From assembly GCF_009827655.1 (NCBI RefSeq), contig NZ_WTYV01000001.1, positions 372,001 through 436,000 of the forward strand: a stretch of 64,000 bases of DNA, in the 5' to 3' direction. The position numbers and the translations under genes were made by a program. The stretch's first letter is position 1. Every line of letters begins with the position of its first letter. This DNA is from Alteraurantiacibacter buctensis (GTDB lineage: Bacteria; Pseudomonadota; Alphaproteobacteria; Sphingomonadales; Sphingomonadaceae). The notes beneath the pieces were generated by a model. It saw only the letters and a program-made list of their open reading frames with translations. It had not been told where the DNA came from and did not search any database. This document shows positions 1 to 8,367 of this stretch, one piece after another.

Positions 1-1032
1 GTGCGGGTGGACCATGCCTTTACCGTGGAAACCTATCCCACCGTGCACACCATGGTATCCACGGTCCGTGCCACCCTGCAGGAGGGCAAGGGCGCGCTCG
101 ACATGCTGCGCGCGCTGTTCCCCTGCGGGTCGATCACCGGCGCGCCCAAGATCCGGGCTATGGAGCTGATCAACCAGGTGGAGCGCGATCCACGCGGGCC
201 ATATTGCGGGGCGATCGGCCGGATCGGCACCGCCCCTGACGGCTCGGCCGATGCCGCCTTCAACGTGGCCATCCGCACCGTGCGGCTGACCCCGGGCGAG
301 AACAACCGGCACAAGGTGCAGGCGGGCGTTGGCGGGGCCATCGTGGCCGATAGCCAGGGCATGTCGGAATGGCGCGAGGCGCTGGTCAAGGGCGGGTTCC
401 TGCGCCGCGAGGCATCGGGCGCGGACCTGATCGAATCGATGCGCTTCGATCCCGCCGATGGCATCCCCCTGCTGGAGCTGCACCTGGAACGGCTGAAGGC
501 GAGCGCGCTCAAACTGGGCTATGCCTTTGACCGGCATGACGTGCGCAACCGTATCCAGGCGCTGTGCTTCGAACTGGATGAACCGGCCAAGCTGCGCCTG
601 CTGCTGGCGCGCGGTGGCGAGGTGACCTTGCAGGCGCAACCTCTGGCGGGTGGTGTTCTGGCGGAACCCGTGCTGTGCAAGGTCATGCCCTTGCCGGTGG
701 TGCCGGGTGATTGGCGGCTGCGCCACAAGAGCACCGACCGCGCCTTCTATGACGATGCCCGCCGCGCCGCGCAGGAAGCCGGCGGTGCCGAGGCAATCTT
801 CGTGCGCGATGACGGCCTGGTGACCGAGGCGAGCCATGCAAACCTGTTCGTGGAGCGGGACGGCAAGCTCCTCACCCCGCCGCTGGCGCTGGGCCTGCTG
901 CCGGGCGTGCTGCGCCGCAAGCTGCTGGACGAAGGCCGCGCGGTGGAGGCAGACCTGACGCTGGATGATCTGGCGGACGGCTTCCTGCTCGGCAACTCGG
1001 TGCGCGGATTGATGAAGGCCCACCTCGCATGA
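1..1032 (+). CDS. pabB: Aminodeoxychorismate synthase component I fused to aminodeoxychorismate lyase, 5' truncated by window edge
   Basis: This is the 3' part of a PabB-PabC fusion that makes p-aminobenzoate for folate: chorismate plus ammonia gives aminodeoxychorismate, and a PLP lyase then releases pyruvate. Residues 1-130 carry the end of the chorismate-binding domain, with GSITGAPKIRAMELI and CGAIGRIG typical of the PabB/TrpE family. From about residue 140 the sequence changes to a class IV aminotransferase/lyase domain with TEASHANLF and LGLLPGVLRR. The frame is open to base 1, so the true start lies upstream and the GTG at base 1 is only an internal valine. The stop overlaps the next gene by 4 bp (ATGA), pointing to translational coupling. 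PabB-PabC fusions are common in alphaproteobacteria. Confidence 0.93.
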   Translation: MRVDHAFTVETYPTVHTMVSTVRATLQEGKGALDMLRALFPCGSITGAPKIRAMELINQVERDPRGPYCGAIGRIGTAPDGSADAAFNVAIRTVRLTPGENNRHKVQAGVGGAIVADSQGMSEWREALVKGGFLRREASGADLIESMRFDPADGIPLLELHLERLKASALKLGYAFDRHDVRNRIQALCFELDEPAKLRLLLARGGEVTLQAQPLAGGVLAEPVLCKVMPLPVVPGDWRLRHKSTDRAFYDDARRAAQEAGGAEAIFVRDDGLVTEASHANLFVERDGKLLTPPLALGLLPGVLRRKLLDEGRAVEADLTLDDLADGFLLGNSVRGLMKAHLA

Positions 1033-2201
1033 CCTGTCTTTCCACCATGCTCCAGCGGATCGAGGGATCGCCCACCAACGCGATGACCGACCGCGCTACC
1101 GCGCTGCGGGAGGCGGGGCGCGATATCATCTCGCTGTCGGTGGGTGAGCCGGACTTTGCCACCCCGCCGCACGTGATCGAGGCAGCCAAGGCGGCAATGG
1201 ATGCCGGGGCCACCAAGTACACCCCCGTTACCGGCACCATGGCGCTGAAGAAGGCCGCCGTGCTGCACTTCCAGCGTGACCTGGGGATTGCCACCGATAC
1301 CGACCACGTGATCGTGACCGTGGGTGGCAAGCAGGCGATCTTCGAGGCGCTGATGGCGACAGTGAGCGAGGGGGACGAGGTGATCGTCCCTTCGCCCTGG
1401 TGGGTCAGCTATCCGCAGATGGTCCGCTTTGCCGGGGGGCGCGTGGTCCCGCTGCGCACCCATGCGAAGGACAACTTCCGCTTCGATGCCGCCGATGTGG
1501 AGGCGCTGATCGGCCCGCGCACCCAGTGGCTGATGCTCAACAGCCCCGGCAACCCCACCGGCGCGGTCTATCCGGCGGACATGCTGCTGCGGATTGCCGA
1601 CGTGCTGCGCCGCCACCCGCAGGTGCTGGTGCTGTCGGATGACATCTATGCCCCGCTGAACTTCACCGATGGCCCGCACGCCACGCTGGCCAACCTGTGC
1701 CCGGACCTGGCCAATCGCATCCTGACCGTTTCGGGCGTGTCGAAGAGCCACGCGATGACCGGGTTCCGCATTGGCCTTGCCTCCGGGCCCAAATGGCTGA
1801 TCCAGGCGATGGAGGTGCTGCAGAGCAATTCCACCGGCAATCCGGCCGCTGTTTCGCAGGCCGCTGCCGTGGCCGCGCTGGAAGGGCCGCAGGACTTCCT
1901 TGCCGACTGGCGCGAGAGTTTCCGCCGGCGGCGCGATCTTGTGGTGGCGGGAATCAACGCCATTCCCGGCCTTTCCACCCCGGTGCCCGATGGCGCCTTC
2001 TATGTCTTCGTTGATGCCACGCCCTTGATGGGCCGTTTTGGTGGCGACGATAACAAGCTGGCGCTGCACCTGCTGGAACATGGCGTGGCGGTGGTATCGG
2101 CCAGCGCCTTTGGCGGGCGTGACGGCTTCCGCATTTCCTTCGCCACCAGCGAAGCGCAGCTCACCGAAGCGCTTTCCCGCATCAAGGCCGCATTAGCATG
2201 A
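1029..2201 (+). CDS. Class I/II PLP-dependent aminotransferase (aspartate aminotransferase-like)
   Basis: This 390-aa fold-type I aminotransferase probably transfers amino groups between aspartate (or a related amino acid) and 2-oxoglutarate. It contains the substrate loop SVGEPDFATPPHV near the N-terminus, NSPGNPTGAVYP in the middle, DDIYAPL for PLP contact, and SGVSKSHAMTGFRIG, where the first lysine is the expected Schiff-base residue. Length fits the AspC/AatA group (about 390-400 aa). It overlaps the pabBC fusion by 4 bp and the next gene by 4 bp, so it lies inside a coupled operon. Exact substrate cannot be read from sequence; aromatic or other amino acids are possible. Confidence 0.92.
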   Translation: MTCLSTMLQRIEGSPTNAMTDRATALREAGRDIISLSVGEPDFATPPHVIEAAKAAMDAGATKYTPVTGTMALKKAAVLHFQRDLGIATDTDHVIVTVGGKQAIFEALMATVSEGDEVIVPSPWWVSYPQMVRFAGGRVVPLRTHAKDNFRFDAADVEALIGPRTQWLMLNSPGNPTGAVYPADMLLRIADVLRRHPQVLVLSDDIYAPLNFTDGPHATLANLCPDLANRILTVSGVSKSHAMTGFRIGLASGPKWLIQAMEVLQSNSTGNPAAVSQAAAVAALEGPQDFLADWRESFRRRRDLVVAGINAIPGLSTPVPDGAFYVFVDATPLMGRFGGDDNKLALHLLEHGVAVVSASAFGGRDGFRISFATSEAQLTEALSRIKAALA

Positions 2202-2845
2202 GCCGTATCCCGATCCTTTACGAGGATGCCGAGGCGCTTGTCATCGACAAGCCCGGCGGCCTGCCGATCGAGCGGCCGCGCAAGGGCGGCCCCAGCCTGG
2301 AAGACCGGCTGGACGAGCTGAAGCTGGGCTTCCAGATGCAGCCGGTGCCGGTCCACCGGCTGGACACCGACACTAGCGGCTGCCTGCTGCTGGCGCGCAA
2401 CCCGAAGGCGTTGAAGCGCTATAACAAGGCGTTCGAGGACAAGCTGGTCGGCAAGACCTACCTTGGCATCCTGGCGGGCGTTCCGGCGCAGACCGAAGGC
2501 ACGGTGGAACTGGCGCTGACCAAGATCAGCAGCGCCGAAAAGGGCTGGCGGATGATCCCGGCGAAGAAGGGCAAGCCATCGGTGACCCACTGGCAGGTGG
2601 TGGCCGAGGTGAACGGCCGGACGCTGGTGCGCTTCACGCCGGAAACCGGCCGTACCCACCAGATCCGCGTCCACTGTGCCAGTGGCATCGGCGTTCCCCT
2701 GCTGGGCGATCCGGTCTATGGCGAGAAGGCGGGGTTCGCCCGCACCATGCTGCACGCCGCCGCCATCACCGTGCCGCGCGAAGGCAAGCCGCCGATCGAG
2801 GCCGAGGCGCCCATGCCGGCGGATTTCCTGCACCTGGGGTTCTGA
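2198..2845 (+). CDS. RluA-family pseudouridine synthase
   Basis: This 215-aa protein is a stand-alone RluA-type catalytic domain that isomerises uridine to pseudouridine in rRNA or tRNA. The diagnostic motif VHRLDTDTSGCLLLARN is present at about residues 50-66, with the catalytic aspartate in HRLDTDTSG. Later come TGRTHQIRVHCASGIGVPLLGDPVYG, split here as TGRTHQIRVH and LLGDPVYG, which are hallmark RluA motifs. There is no S4 RNA-binding domain, so it resembles the short RluA/TruC-like members. It overlaps the aminotransferase by 4 bp (ATGA) and the following arfB by one base (TGATG). The target position cannot be assigned. Confidence 0.92.
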   Translation: MSRIPILYEDAEALVIDKPGGLPIERPRKGGPSLEDRLDELKLGFQMQPVPVHRLDTDTSGCLLLARNPKALKRYNKAFEDKLVGKTYLGILAGVPAQTEGTVELALTKISSAEKGWRMIPAKKGKPSVTHWQVVAEVNGRTLVRFTPETGRTHQIRVHCASGIGVPLLGDPVYGEKAGFARTMLHAAAITVPREGKPPIEAEAPMPADFLHLGF

Positions 2846-3249
2846 TGCACGCTGTCGTCCAGCGCGCACTCAGCCTGGCCGAGGAAAGCTTCGTCACCGC
2901 CAGCGGCCCCGGCGGGCAGAACGTCAACAAGGTGGCGACCGCCGTGCAGCTGCGCGTCAACATCTATGCCCTGGGGCTGACCCCGGCGGTGTTCCAACGG
3001 CTGAAGGCGCTGGCGGGCAGCCGCCTCAGTAACGCGGGCGACATCGTGCTGGATGCGCGGCGTTTCCGCACCCAGGAAGCCAACCGCGCCGATGCCCGCG
3101 AACGCCTGGCGGAGATGATCGAGGCCGCGCTGAAGGAACCCAAGGCGCGCAAGAAGACCACGGTCAACCGGCCCGGCAAGGTCCAGCGGCTGGCAGCCAA
3201 GAAGGTCCGCAGCACAGTGAAGGCCAACCGCGGCAAGGTGGACTGGTAG
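2845..3249 (+). CDS. arfB: Alternative ribosome-rescue peptidyl-tRNA hydrolase ArfB
   Basis: ArfB (YaeJ) enters ribosomes stalled on truncated mRNA and hydrolyses the peptidyl-tRNA. The 134-aa product has the class-I release-factor GGQ loop in ASGPGGQNVNKVATAV near residues 18-33, and a basic C-terminal tail (KARKKTTVNRPGKVQRLAAKK region) that in known ArfB inserts into the mRNA channel. Length matches ArfB (about 135-140 aa) and the protein lacks the codon-recognition domains of RF1/RF2. Its ATG overlaps the stop of the pseudouridine synthase by one base, and it is the last gene of the overlapping operon. Confidence 0.95.
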   Translation: MHAVVQRALSLAEESFVTASGPGGQNVNKVATAVQLRVNIYALGLTPAVFQRLKALAGSRLSNAGDIVLDARRFRTQEANRADARERLAEMIEAALKEPKARKKTTVNRPGKVQRLAAKKVRSTVKANRGKVDW

Positions 3250-3377
3250 GCCCCGCCCGGCTCGCTTGACTTTTCCCCGATTCTCTCCCATTGGCCGCGC
3301 CCAAGGGGCGGCGCCTAGCGTCGCCCGTCGTTTTTCGGGCCTAGCGTGCCCTCAAGCAGACCTTTGGGAATTGTGAC

Positions 3378-3542
3378 ATGGCGAAGCCCGCAACCATCAA
3401 GATCCGCCTCAACTCGACCGAGTCGGGCCACTTCTACGTGACCAAGAAGAACCCGCGCAACACGACCGAGAAGATGAGCTTCCGCAAGTACGATCCGGTC
3501 GTGAAGAAGCACGTCGAGTACAAGGAAGGCAAGATCAAGTAA
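3378..3542 (+). CDS. rpmG: 50S ribosomal protein L33
   Basis: This 54-aa protein of the large ribosomal subunit begins [17 protein letters not shown] and contains [20 protein letters not shown], the conserved core of alphaproteobacterial L33. It is the form without the CxxC zinc motifs. The ATG at 3378 follows an untranslated leader of about 130 bp after arfB. A CTTGAC box at 3265-3270 could be the -35 of its own promoter, but no convincing -10 follows at standard spacing, so the promoter is not listed separately. Downstream it is separated from lolA by 77 bp. Confidence 0.97.
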   Translation: MAKPATIKIRLNSTESGHFYVTKKNPRNTTEKMSFRKYDPVVKKHVEYKEGKIK

Positions 3543-3619
3543 GCTGACCCGTCACATGAACGGCGGGGGAACTCCCGCATTCAGTGACAGTTCAATGCTC
3601 CCCCGCTAATGGCCGGAGC

Positions 3620-4306
3620 ATGACTGACTTGACCAAGACCATCGCCCCTTTCCGAGCCCGCCTGCGCGCCGCCGCGCTGGCGGGTTTGCTTGTGACCACC
3701 GGCGTGGCTGCGCCTGCCCTGCTGGCCCCCGCCGCACCGGCCCAGGCGCAGAGCACGGCCAGCAACGCGCAGCTCAACCGCGCGGCCAGCGCGCTGCGCG
3801 CTATCACCACGCTGCGCGCCGATTTCACGCAGACCGACCGCAACGGCCAGACGATGGCCGGCACCCTGGCGCTGCGCAATCCGGGCCGCATCCGCTTCCA
3901 GTACAGCGATGCCAATATGCTGGTCGTCTCCAACGGCAGCACGCTGAGCGTGATCGATTACGAAGTGCAGCAGGTCGAGCGCTGGCCGATCCGCAACTCG
4001 CCGCTGGGTGCGCTGCTCGATCCCAATCGGGACATCTCGCGTTATGGCCGGGTGGTGCCCACCAATACGCCGGGCGTCATATCTATCCGGGTGGATGATC
4101 CCGACCGGCCGGAAATCCCCCAGATCACCCTGATTTTCGTCGAGAAGGCCGGCGCGCCCGGCGGCATGGAACTGAACAGCTGGGTGGCGCTGGACGCGCA
4201 GAACAACCGCACCACGGTGCGCCTGCGCAACCACCGCTATGGCGTGGCCGTGCCCGACAGCACGTTTACGTTCCGCGATCCGCGGCCAACGTCCCGTCGG
4301 CCCTGA
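3620..4306 (+). CDS. lolA: Outer-membrane lipoprotein carrier protein LolA family
   Basis: LolA ferries lipoproteins across the periplasm from LolCDE to the outer membrane. The 228-aa product has a Sec signal peptide (Ala-rich h-region around residues 15-42, ending PAQAQS) and then a mature LolA-like domain: FTQTDRNGQTMAGTL, GRIRFQY and a C-terminal TFTFRDPR that fit the family's open beta-barrel. An in-frame GTG at 3584 would add 12 residues before the signal peptide; the ATG at 3620 gives a normal N-region and is preferred. No LolB is visible, as is usual in alphaproteobacteria. Confidence 0.9.
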   Translation: MTDLTKTIAPFRARLRAAALAGLLVTTGVAAPALLAPAAPAQAQSTASNAQLNRAASALRAITTLRADFTQTDRNGQTMAGTLALRNPGRIRFQYSDANMLVVSNGSTLSVIDYEVQQVERWPIRNSPLGALLDPNRDISRYGRVVPTNTPGVISIRVDDPDRPEIPQITLIFVEKAGAPGGMELNSWVALDAQNNRTTVRLRNHRYGVAVPDSTFTFRDPRPTSRRP

Positions 4307-4486
4307 CCATCGGCTGGCGGTCCACCGGTTGTAAAATTGCGACAAATTGAGACCGGTCATTCATTCAAGCGACAGCCAGCAATCCCTATAAATGGTCTTG
4401 CAGACGCGCTGCGGATTTCGGGTTTCCCCCCTGTTGCCCGCTCCGCACCAAGGCCCGGCTGCAAGCGTGACGAACGCTAGAACGAA

Positions 4487-4521
4487 CCCCCGTCCCCAAT
4501 GCCCCCGGGACGGGGGTTTTT
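4487..4521 (+). terminator. Strong intrinsic terminator between lolA and xth
   Basis: A perfect 10-bp stem (CCCCCGTCCC at 4487-4496 with GGGACGGGGG at 4507-4516), a 10-nt loop and a run of five T at 4517-4521. It lies 180 bp after the lolA stop, further than a simple lolA terminator would need, which leaves room for a separate short transcript. Confidence 0.9.
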
Positions 4522-4575
4522 CTATCTGCTGTCCGGGCGTTGCGCGTCTCGCGGGTTCCACCTAAGCACGGCGCC

Positions 4576-5379
4576 ATGATCTCTGTCGCCACCTGGAACA
4601 TCAATTCGGTTCGCCTGCGCATGGGGCTGGTCGAGCGGTTTCTCGCCGAGCAGGCGCCCGATGTGCTGTGCCTGCAGGAGATCAAGTGCCAGGAACAGCA
4701 GTTCCCGGCCAAGGCGCTGGCCGATCTTGGCTATGTCCACCAGGCGATCCACGGGCAGAAGGGCTACCACGGCGTGGCCACCGTCAGCCGCGTGCCCTTC
4801 CGCGAGATCTCCCGCTATGACTGGCAGGATAACGGCGAGGCGCGCCACGTGGGGGTGGAATTGCTGGGTCCGCAGGCCGGCGCGCTGGCAGGCACCATCA
4901 TCGAGAACGTCTATATCCCCGCCGGGGGCGACGAGCCGGACCGTGAAGTAAACTTCAAGTTCGGCCAGAAGCTCGATTTTCTCGAGCGGATGACCCACTG
5001 GGCCGACAAGCTGGACCGCCCCACGCTGATCGTGGGCGACTTCAACATCGCCCCGCTGCCGGAGGACGTTTACGACCACAAGGCGCTGCTGAAAGTGGTC
5101 AGCCACACCCCGATCGAAGTCGAAACGCTGGGCAAGTTCGCCGACGCGCACGGCTGGGTGGACCTGGGCCGCAAGCACATCCCCGCGCCGGAACGCAACT
5201 GGACCTGGTGGTCCTATCGCACCTACTGGCAGGAGAAGGACCGCGGCCGGCGGCTCGATCACATGTGGGCCAGCCCCGATCTTGCGAAGGAAACCCTCAG
5301 CCACCGCTTCGTGGAGGAAACCCGCCGCTGGGAACAGCCGAGCGACCACGTGCCGCTGATCACGGAGTTCGCCAGCTGA
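4576..5379 (+). CDS. xth: Exodeoxyribonuclease III
   Basis: Exonuclease III is the main AP endonuclease and 3'-5' exonuclease in base-excision repair. The 267-aa protein begins MISVATWNINSVRLRMG and carries the endonuclease/exonuclease/phosphatase motifs in order: WNINS, CLQEIKCQE (catalytic Glu), IVGDFNIAPLPEDVYD, RRLDHMWAS and the C-terminal SDHVPLITEF with the catalytic Asp-His pair. An upstream GTG would add 12 residues before the conserved MISVATWN start, so the ATG at 4576 is chosen. The gene is followed after 35 bp by ribA. Confidence 0.96.
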   Translation: MISVATWNINSVRLRMGLVERFLAEQAPDVLCLQEIKCQEQQFPAKALADLGYVHQAIHGQKGYHGVATVSRVPFREISRYDWQDNGEARHVGVELLGPQAGALAGTIIENVYIPAGGDEPDREVNFKFGQKLDFLERMTHWADKLDRPTLIVGDFNIAPLPEDVYDHKALLKVVSHTPIEVETLGKFADAHGWVDLGRKHIPAPERNWTWWSYRTYWQEKDRGRRLDHMWASPDLAKETLSHRFVEETRRWEQPSDHVPLITEFAS

Positions 5380-5414
5380 GCGGGAACGCTCCCGACCCGT
5401 CAGCCAGCCGCCGG

Positions 5415-6449
5415 GTGGCCCAGGCGGTCGATGCCCTGCGCCATGGCTGGCCGATCAGGGTGGGCGAAGCGCCCGTACTGGTGCCGGTGGAAACCGCCGC
5501 CGACACAGGTGCCACCAGCACCCGTGCGCTGATCAGTGCAGCGCGTGCCGCCACCCTGAAGCTGAGCAACCGGGCCGAGGCGGCAGACGGGCACAGGCCG
5601 GTGCTGATCCGCGCGGCCGATCCGCTGACGCTGGCCGACGCCCGCCCGATTGCCGACCCGGCGCTGGACCTGGTGCATCCGCTGAAAGGCCCGTTCGCGG
5701 TGGAAGCCATTGCCTGCCTGCCCGAGGCCGAAGCGGCGATGGAACTGGCGCGGATTGCCGGCATCCTGCCCGCGTTCCTGTTCGGCCCCGAAGGTGCTGG
5801 CGAACCCCTGCGGCTGAAGGCCAGTGATCTTGCCGCCTGGGCCGATCCGCAGTCTCTCGCCATCGCCACCCGCGCGCGCCTGCCCATTTCGTGCAGCGAG
5901 GAGGCCGAGATCATCGCCTTCCGCAAACCCGATGACATGCGCGAGCACGTGGCACTGGTGATCGGCAACCCCGATTTCGACCGCCCGCCGCTGGTGCGGC
6001 TGCATTCCGAATGCCTGACCGGCGATATCTTCGGCAGCCTGAAATGCGATTGCGGCCCACAGCTTGATGGCGCGCTGGAGCGGATGGCCGAGGAAGCCCG
6101 CAATGGTGGCTGGGGCGTGCTGCTCTACCTGCGGCAGGAAGGCAGGGGCATTGGCCTCATCAACAAGCTGCGCGCCTATCGCCTGCAGGATGCCGGGTTC
6201 GATACGGTGGACGCCAACGCAAGGCTGGGCCTGCCAGTGGAAGCGCGCGACTTCCCCACGGCGGCGCGGATGCTGGACCTGCTGGGCATCACCGCGATTC
6301 GCCTGCTGACCAACAACCCGGCCAAGGTGGCGGCGCTGGAGGGTGCAGGTGTGCTGGTGACCGAACGCGTGGCGCACCAGTTGCCGGCCAACCCGCACAA
6401 CGAGCGCTATCTGGCGACCAAGCGCGACCGGTCGGGGCATTTGCTGTGA
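5415..6449 (+). CDS. ribA: GTP cyclohydrolase II with an N-terminal degenerate RibB-like domain
   Basis: GTP cyclohydrolase II opens GTP in the first step of riboflavin synthesis. The C-terminal domain is intact: RLHSECLTGDIFGSLKCDCG supplies the three zinc cysteines, then LRQEGRGIGL and RLLTNNPAKVAALE. The first ~150 residues resemble the 3,4-DHBP synthase (RibB) fold: AMELARIAGILPAFLFGP corresponds to the RibB segment before CEIMN, and ISCSEEAEIIAFR to the domain end. The acidic DDEDRENEGD active-site motif is absent, so this part is probably not catalytic. No ATG is available near the expected start; GTG at 5415 gives 344 aa, while the open frame continues upstream into xth. Confidence 0.88.
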   Translation: MAQAVDALRHGWPIRVGEAPVLVPVETAADTGATSTRALISAARAATLKLSNRAEAADGHRPVLIRAADPLTLADARPIADPALDLVHPLKGPFAVEAIACLPEAEAAMELARIAGILPAFLFGPEGAGEPLRLKASDLAAWADPQSLAIATRARLPISCSEEAEIIAFRKPDDMREHVALVIGNPDFDRPPLVRLHSECLTGDIFGSLKCDCGPQLDGALERMAEEARNGGWGVLLYLRQEGRGIGLINKLRAYRLQDAGFDTVDANARLGLPVEARDFPTAARMLDLLGITAIRLLTNNPAKVAALEGAGVLVTERVAHQLPANPHNERYLATKRDRSGHLL

Positions 6450-6467
6450 CGCCCAGCCTTCAGAGAT

Positions 6468-6608
6468 CGTCACCCTGAACTTGTTTCAGGGTCCATCATG
6501 CAGGCAATCTGGAGGGTGCGTCGGGGCGCTAACCGCGAGGACTTCCCCTGCCGAATCGACCTGCCGTGTGAACGGCGAAATGGATCCTGAAACAAGTTCA
6601 GGATGACG
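6468..6608 (+). repeat. REP-like inverted repeat pair (REPIN) in the ribA downstream gap
   Basis: Two 28-bp arms face each other: 6468-6495 (CGTCACCCTGAACTTGTTTC then AGGGTCCA) and 6581-6608, whose reverse complement matches it with only two mismatches. Each arm also holds its own small hairpin, CCCTGAA-CTTGT-TTCAGGG in the left arm. The arms are 85 bp apart. This CCTGAACTTGTTTCAGG element is recognisable as a repetitive extragenic type in sphingomonad genomes; only one pair is visible in this window. It sits between convergent ribA and the beta-helix gene. Confidence 0.85.
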
Positions 6609-6627
6609 GGCAACGGGAAGTCAGACC

Positions 6628-7575
6628 CTACCTGATCTCGTACCGCTCCAGCCCCGCACCCAGCCGGTTGTCGGCGATCTGCTGCACTTCGCCCGACCAG
6701 TCGGCCACGAACACGCTGTTGCGGTCCACTCCCGGCGCAAACCGTGCGGTGTTCCCCGCCACCACCAGACCGGCGCTGGCATAGTCGCGGCTTTCGGCGG
6801 CCACGGCGATGAAGGCGGAGTAGTTCTCCTTGTCGCGCCCCTGGACGAACCAGTTGTTGGTGATCTGCCCGCTGGCCCCGGCCGGCAGGTCGATCATGTA
6901 GTTGGTGGCGCGGCCCTGCGCGTCATCAAAGCTGTTGCTGGCGATCTGCACCTGGCGGCTGCGTGCCTTCAGGTAATGGCCGCCGCGCCCCTGCTCGAAC
7001 CGGCTGTTGCTCACCCGCACCAGCCCCAGGTCACCCGCGTAGATCGAATGCGCGCAGCCGCCCGCCCCGTCGCAGGTGCCAAGGCGCGTGAAGGTGGAGT
7101 GGTCGACCACCAGCATGGCCGAAGGGTCACCCGCAGTCAGGATTCCCTGCTGGCTGTCGCGGAACCAGCTTTGCGCCACGGTCAGGTCGCCCCGCTCCAG
7201 CCGGATACCGGCACCGTTGTAATCGGCCACGCGCATGTTCTGGAACACCACGCCCGACACTTCCGCCCCGCGCCCGCGCAACACCAGCGCGGCCTTGCCC
7301 TCGCAGGTGACGGCATCGAACACCACCTGGCCCGGCTGGGTGGCGAGGTAGGCCACGCGCCCCGCACTCTGCACCGCGCACTGGCGATAGGTGCCAGGCG
7401 CGATGGCGATGGTGCCGTCGGCATCACCGATGGTATCCACCGCCGCCTGCAGGCTGGCAAAGGACTGGCCGGTTTCCACCACGGTGAAGGACGACGGCGA
7501 GCCTTGGGCCACGGCGACAGCAGCCAGCGGCAGGGCGGCAAGCGCGGAAAGGGCGAGCATCAGGGTTCTGGTCAT
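6628..7575 (-). CDS. Exported right-handed parallel beta-helix repeat protein
   Basis: This 315-aa protein starts with a clear signal peptide (MTRTLMLALSALAALPLAAV, cleavage near AVAQG) and continues with a pectate-lyase-like parallel beta-helix. Repeated coil patterns are visible: VVFDAVTCEGKAALVLRG, GVVFQNMRVADYNGAGIRL, LVRVSNSRFEQGRGG, VQIASNSFDDAQGR and QITNNWFVQG, with the N-x-F/W ladder residues of such folds. The start VVETGQSFASLQAAVDTIG matches the family opening strand. No acidic catalytic cluster could be identified, so a polysaccharide-binding role is as likely as lyase activity. It is the last gene of a six-gene minus-strand run, 34 bp after the CPBP protease. Confidence 0.82.
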   Translation of the reverse strand: MTRTLMLALSALAALPLAAVAVAQGSPSSFTVVETGQSFASLQAAVDTIGDADGTIAIAPGTYRQCAVQSAGRVAYLATQPGQVVFDAVTCEGKAALVLRGRGAEVSGVVFQNMRVADYNGAGIRLERGDLTVAQSWFRDSQQGILTAGDPSAMLVVDHSTFTRLGTCDGAGGCAHSIYAGDLGLVRVSNSRFEQGRGGHYLKARSRQVQIASNSFDDAQGRATNYMIDLPAGASGQITNNWFVQGRDKENYSAFIAVAAESRDYASAGLVVAGNTARFAPGVDRNSVFVADWSGEVQQIADNRLGAGLERYEIR

Positions 7576-7609
7576 GCCGCCAGCATAGCCCGGCCGGGTT
7601 AAACCGGAG

Positions 7610-8362
7610 CTAAAGCAGCGGTGCCAGGCTCAGCGCGATCACGTGGGCGAGGGCATGGGCGATCATCGCCGCTTCCAGACCCCGCCGGATGAACAGCCAG
7701 CCGAAGACCATGCCGATCAGCGCGTTGGCCCCCACCACCAGCATGACCAGCCAGGTCGAAGGATCCGGCAGCAGGCCATAGAGCGTGGGCAGGTGGCCCA
7801 GGCCGAACAGCAGAGCGGCCCAGGCGTTGGCCACCCACAGGGCCCGCTCACCCATAAGGCCCAGTGGCCGGCCGAAACGCAGCAGCAGCCAGGCAAGGCC
7901 GCCCATCACGCCCCAGCGCAGCAGCACTTCCTCGGTCAGCCCGCCATATAGCACGCGGGAAACGAGCGGCACGTCGAAGGCCCGGTCCACCCCCTGCAGG
8001 TCGGCATCGGCCAGCAGGGCATAGACCAGCATGACCGCCGCCGACAGCGCACCCGCCAGCAGCGCCGGGGCCAGCGCGGCTTTCAGCGGCCGCCGCCAGT
8101 CTCCCCCGTCAGCCAGCGCGCCCAGCACGGGTGCATCCAGCCCGGTGCGCGGCGCGGCCACCCAGCCCAGCACGGCGAGCAGCACCACCAGCAGCGCGGG
8201 TTGCAGCAGCAGCGCGGCGCGCGGGGCTTCGATCCCGTCGGGCAAGGCCAGCTCCAGCGGCGCGAGGGCCAGCGAGGCCACGCCCACCAGCCCCGCCGCG
8301 CACAGCAGGCCCAGGAACGTGCCGCTGCGGCGCACGCCGTTGCCGGGGTAGGAGCCCGCCAC
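7610..8362 (-). CDS. CPBP-family intramembrane glutamic endopeptidase (CAAX-protease-like)
   Basis: This 250-aa multi-pass membrane protein belongs to the CPBP/Abi (Rce1-like) family. The three family motifs are visible: GGLTEEVLLRWG with the catalytic Glu pair near residues 144-145, LLFGLGHLPTLYG (first His) and GLEAAMIAHALAHV (second His). At least six hydrophobic helices surround them. Bacterial members cleave membrane peptides, process prenylated-like substrates or give bacteriocin self-immunity; the substrate here is unknown. The start is a GTG only 5 bp after the stop of the flavin monooxygenase, so the two genes are co-transcribed. Confidence 0.9.
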   Translation of the reverse strand: MAGSYPGNGVRRSGTFLGLLCAAGLVGVASLALAPLELALPDGIEAPRAALLLQPALLVVLLAVLGWVAAPRTGLDAPVLGALADGGDWRRPLKAALAPALLAGALSAAVMLVYALLADADLQGVDRAFDVPLVSRVLYGGLTEEVLLRWGVMGGLAWLLLRFGRPLGLMGERALWVANAWAALLFGLGHLPTLYGLLPDPSTWLVMLVVGANALIGMVFGWLFIRRGLEAAMIAHALAHVIALSLAPLL

Positions 8363-8367
8363 CTCCG

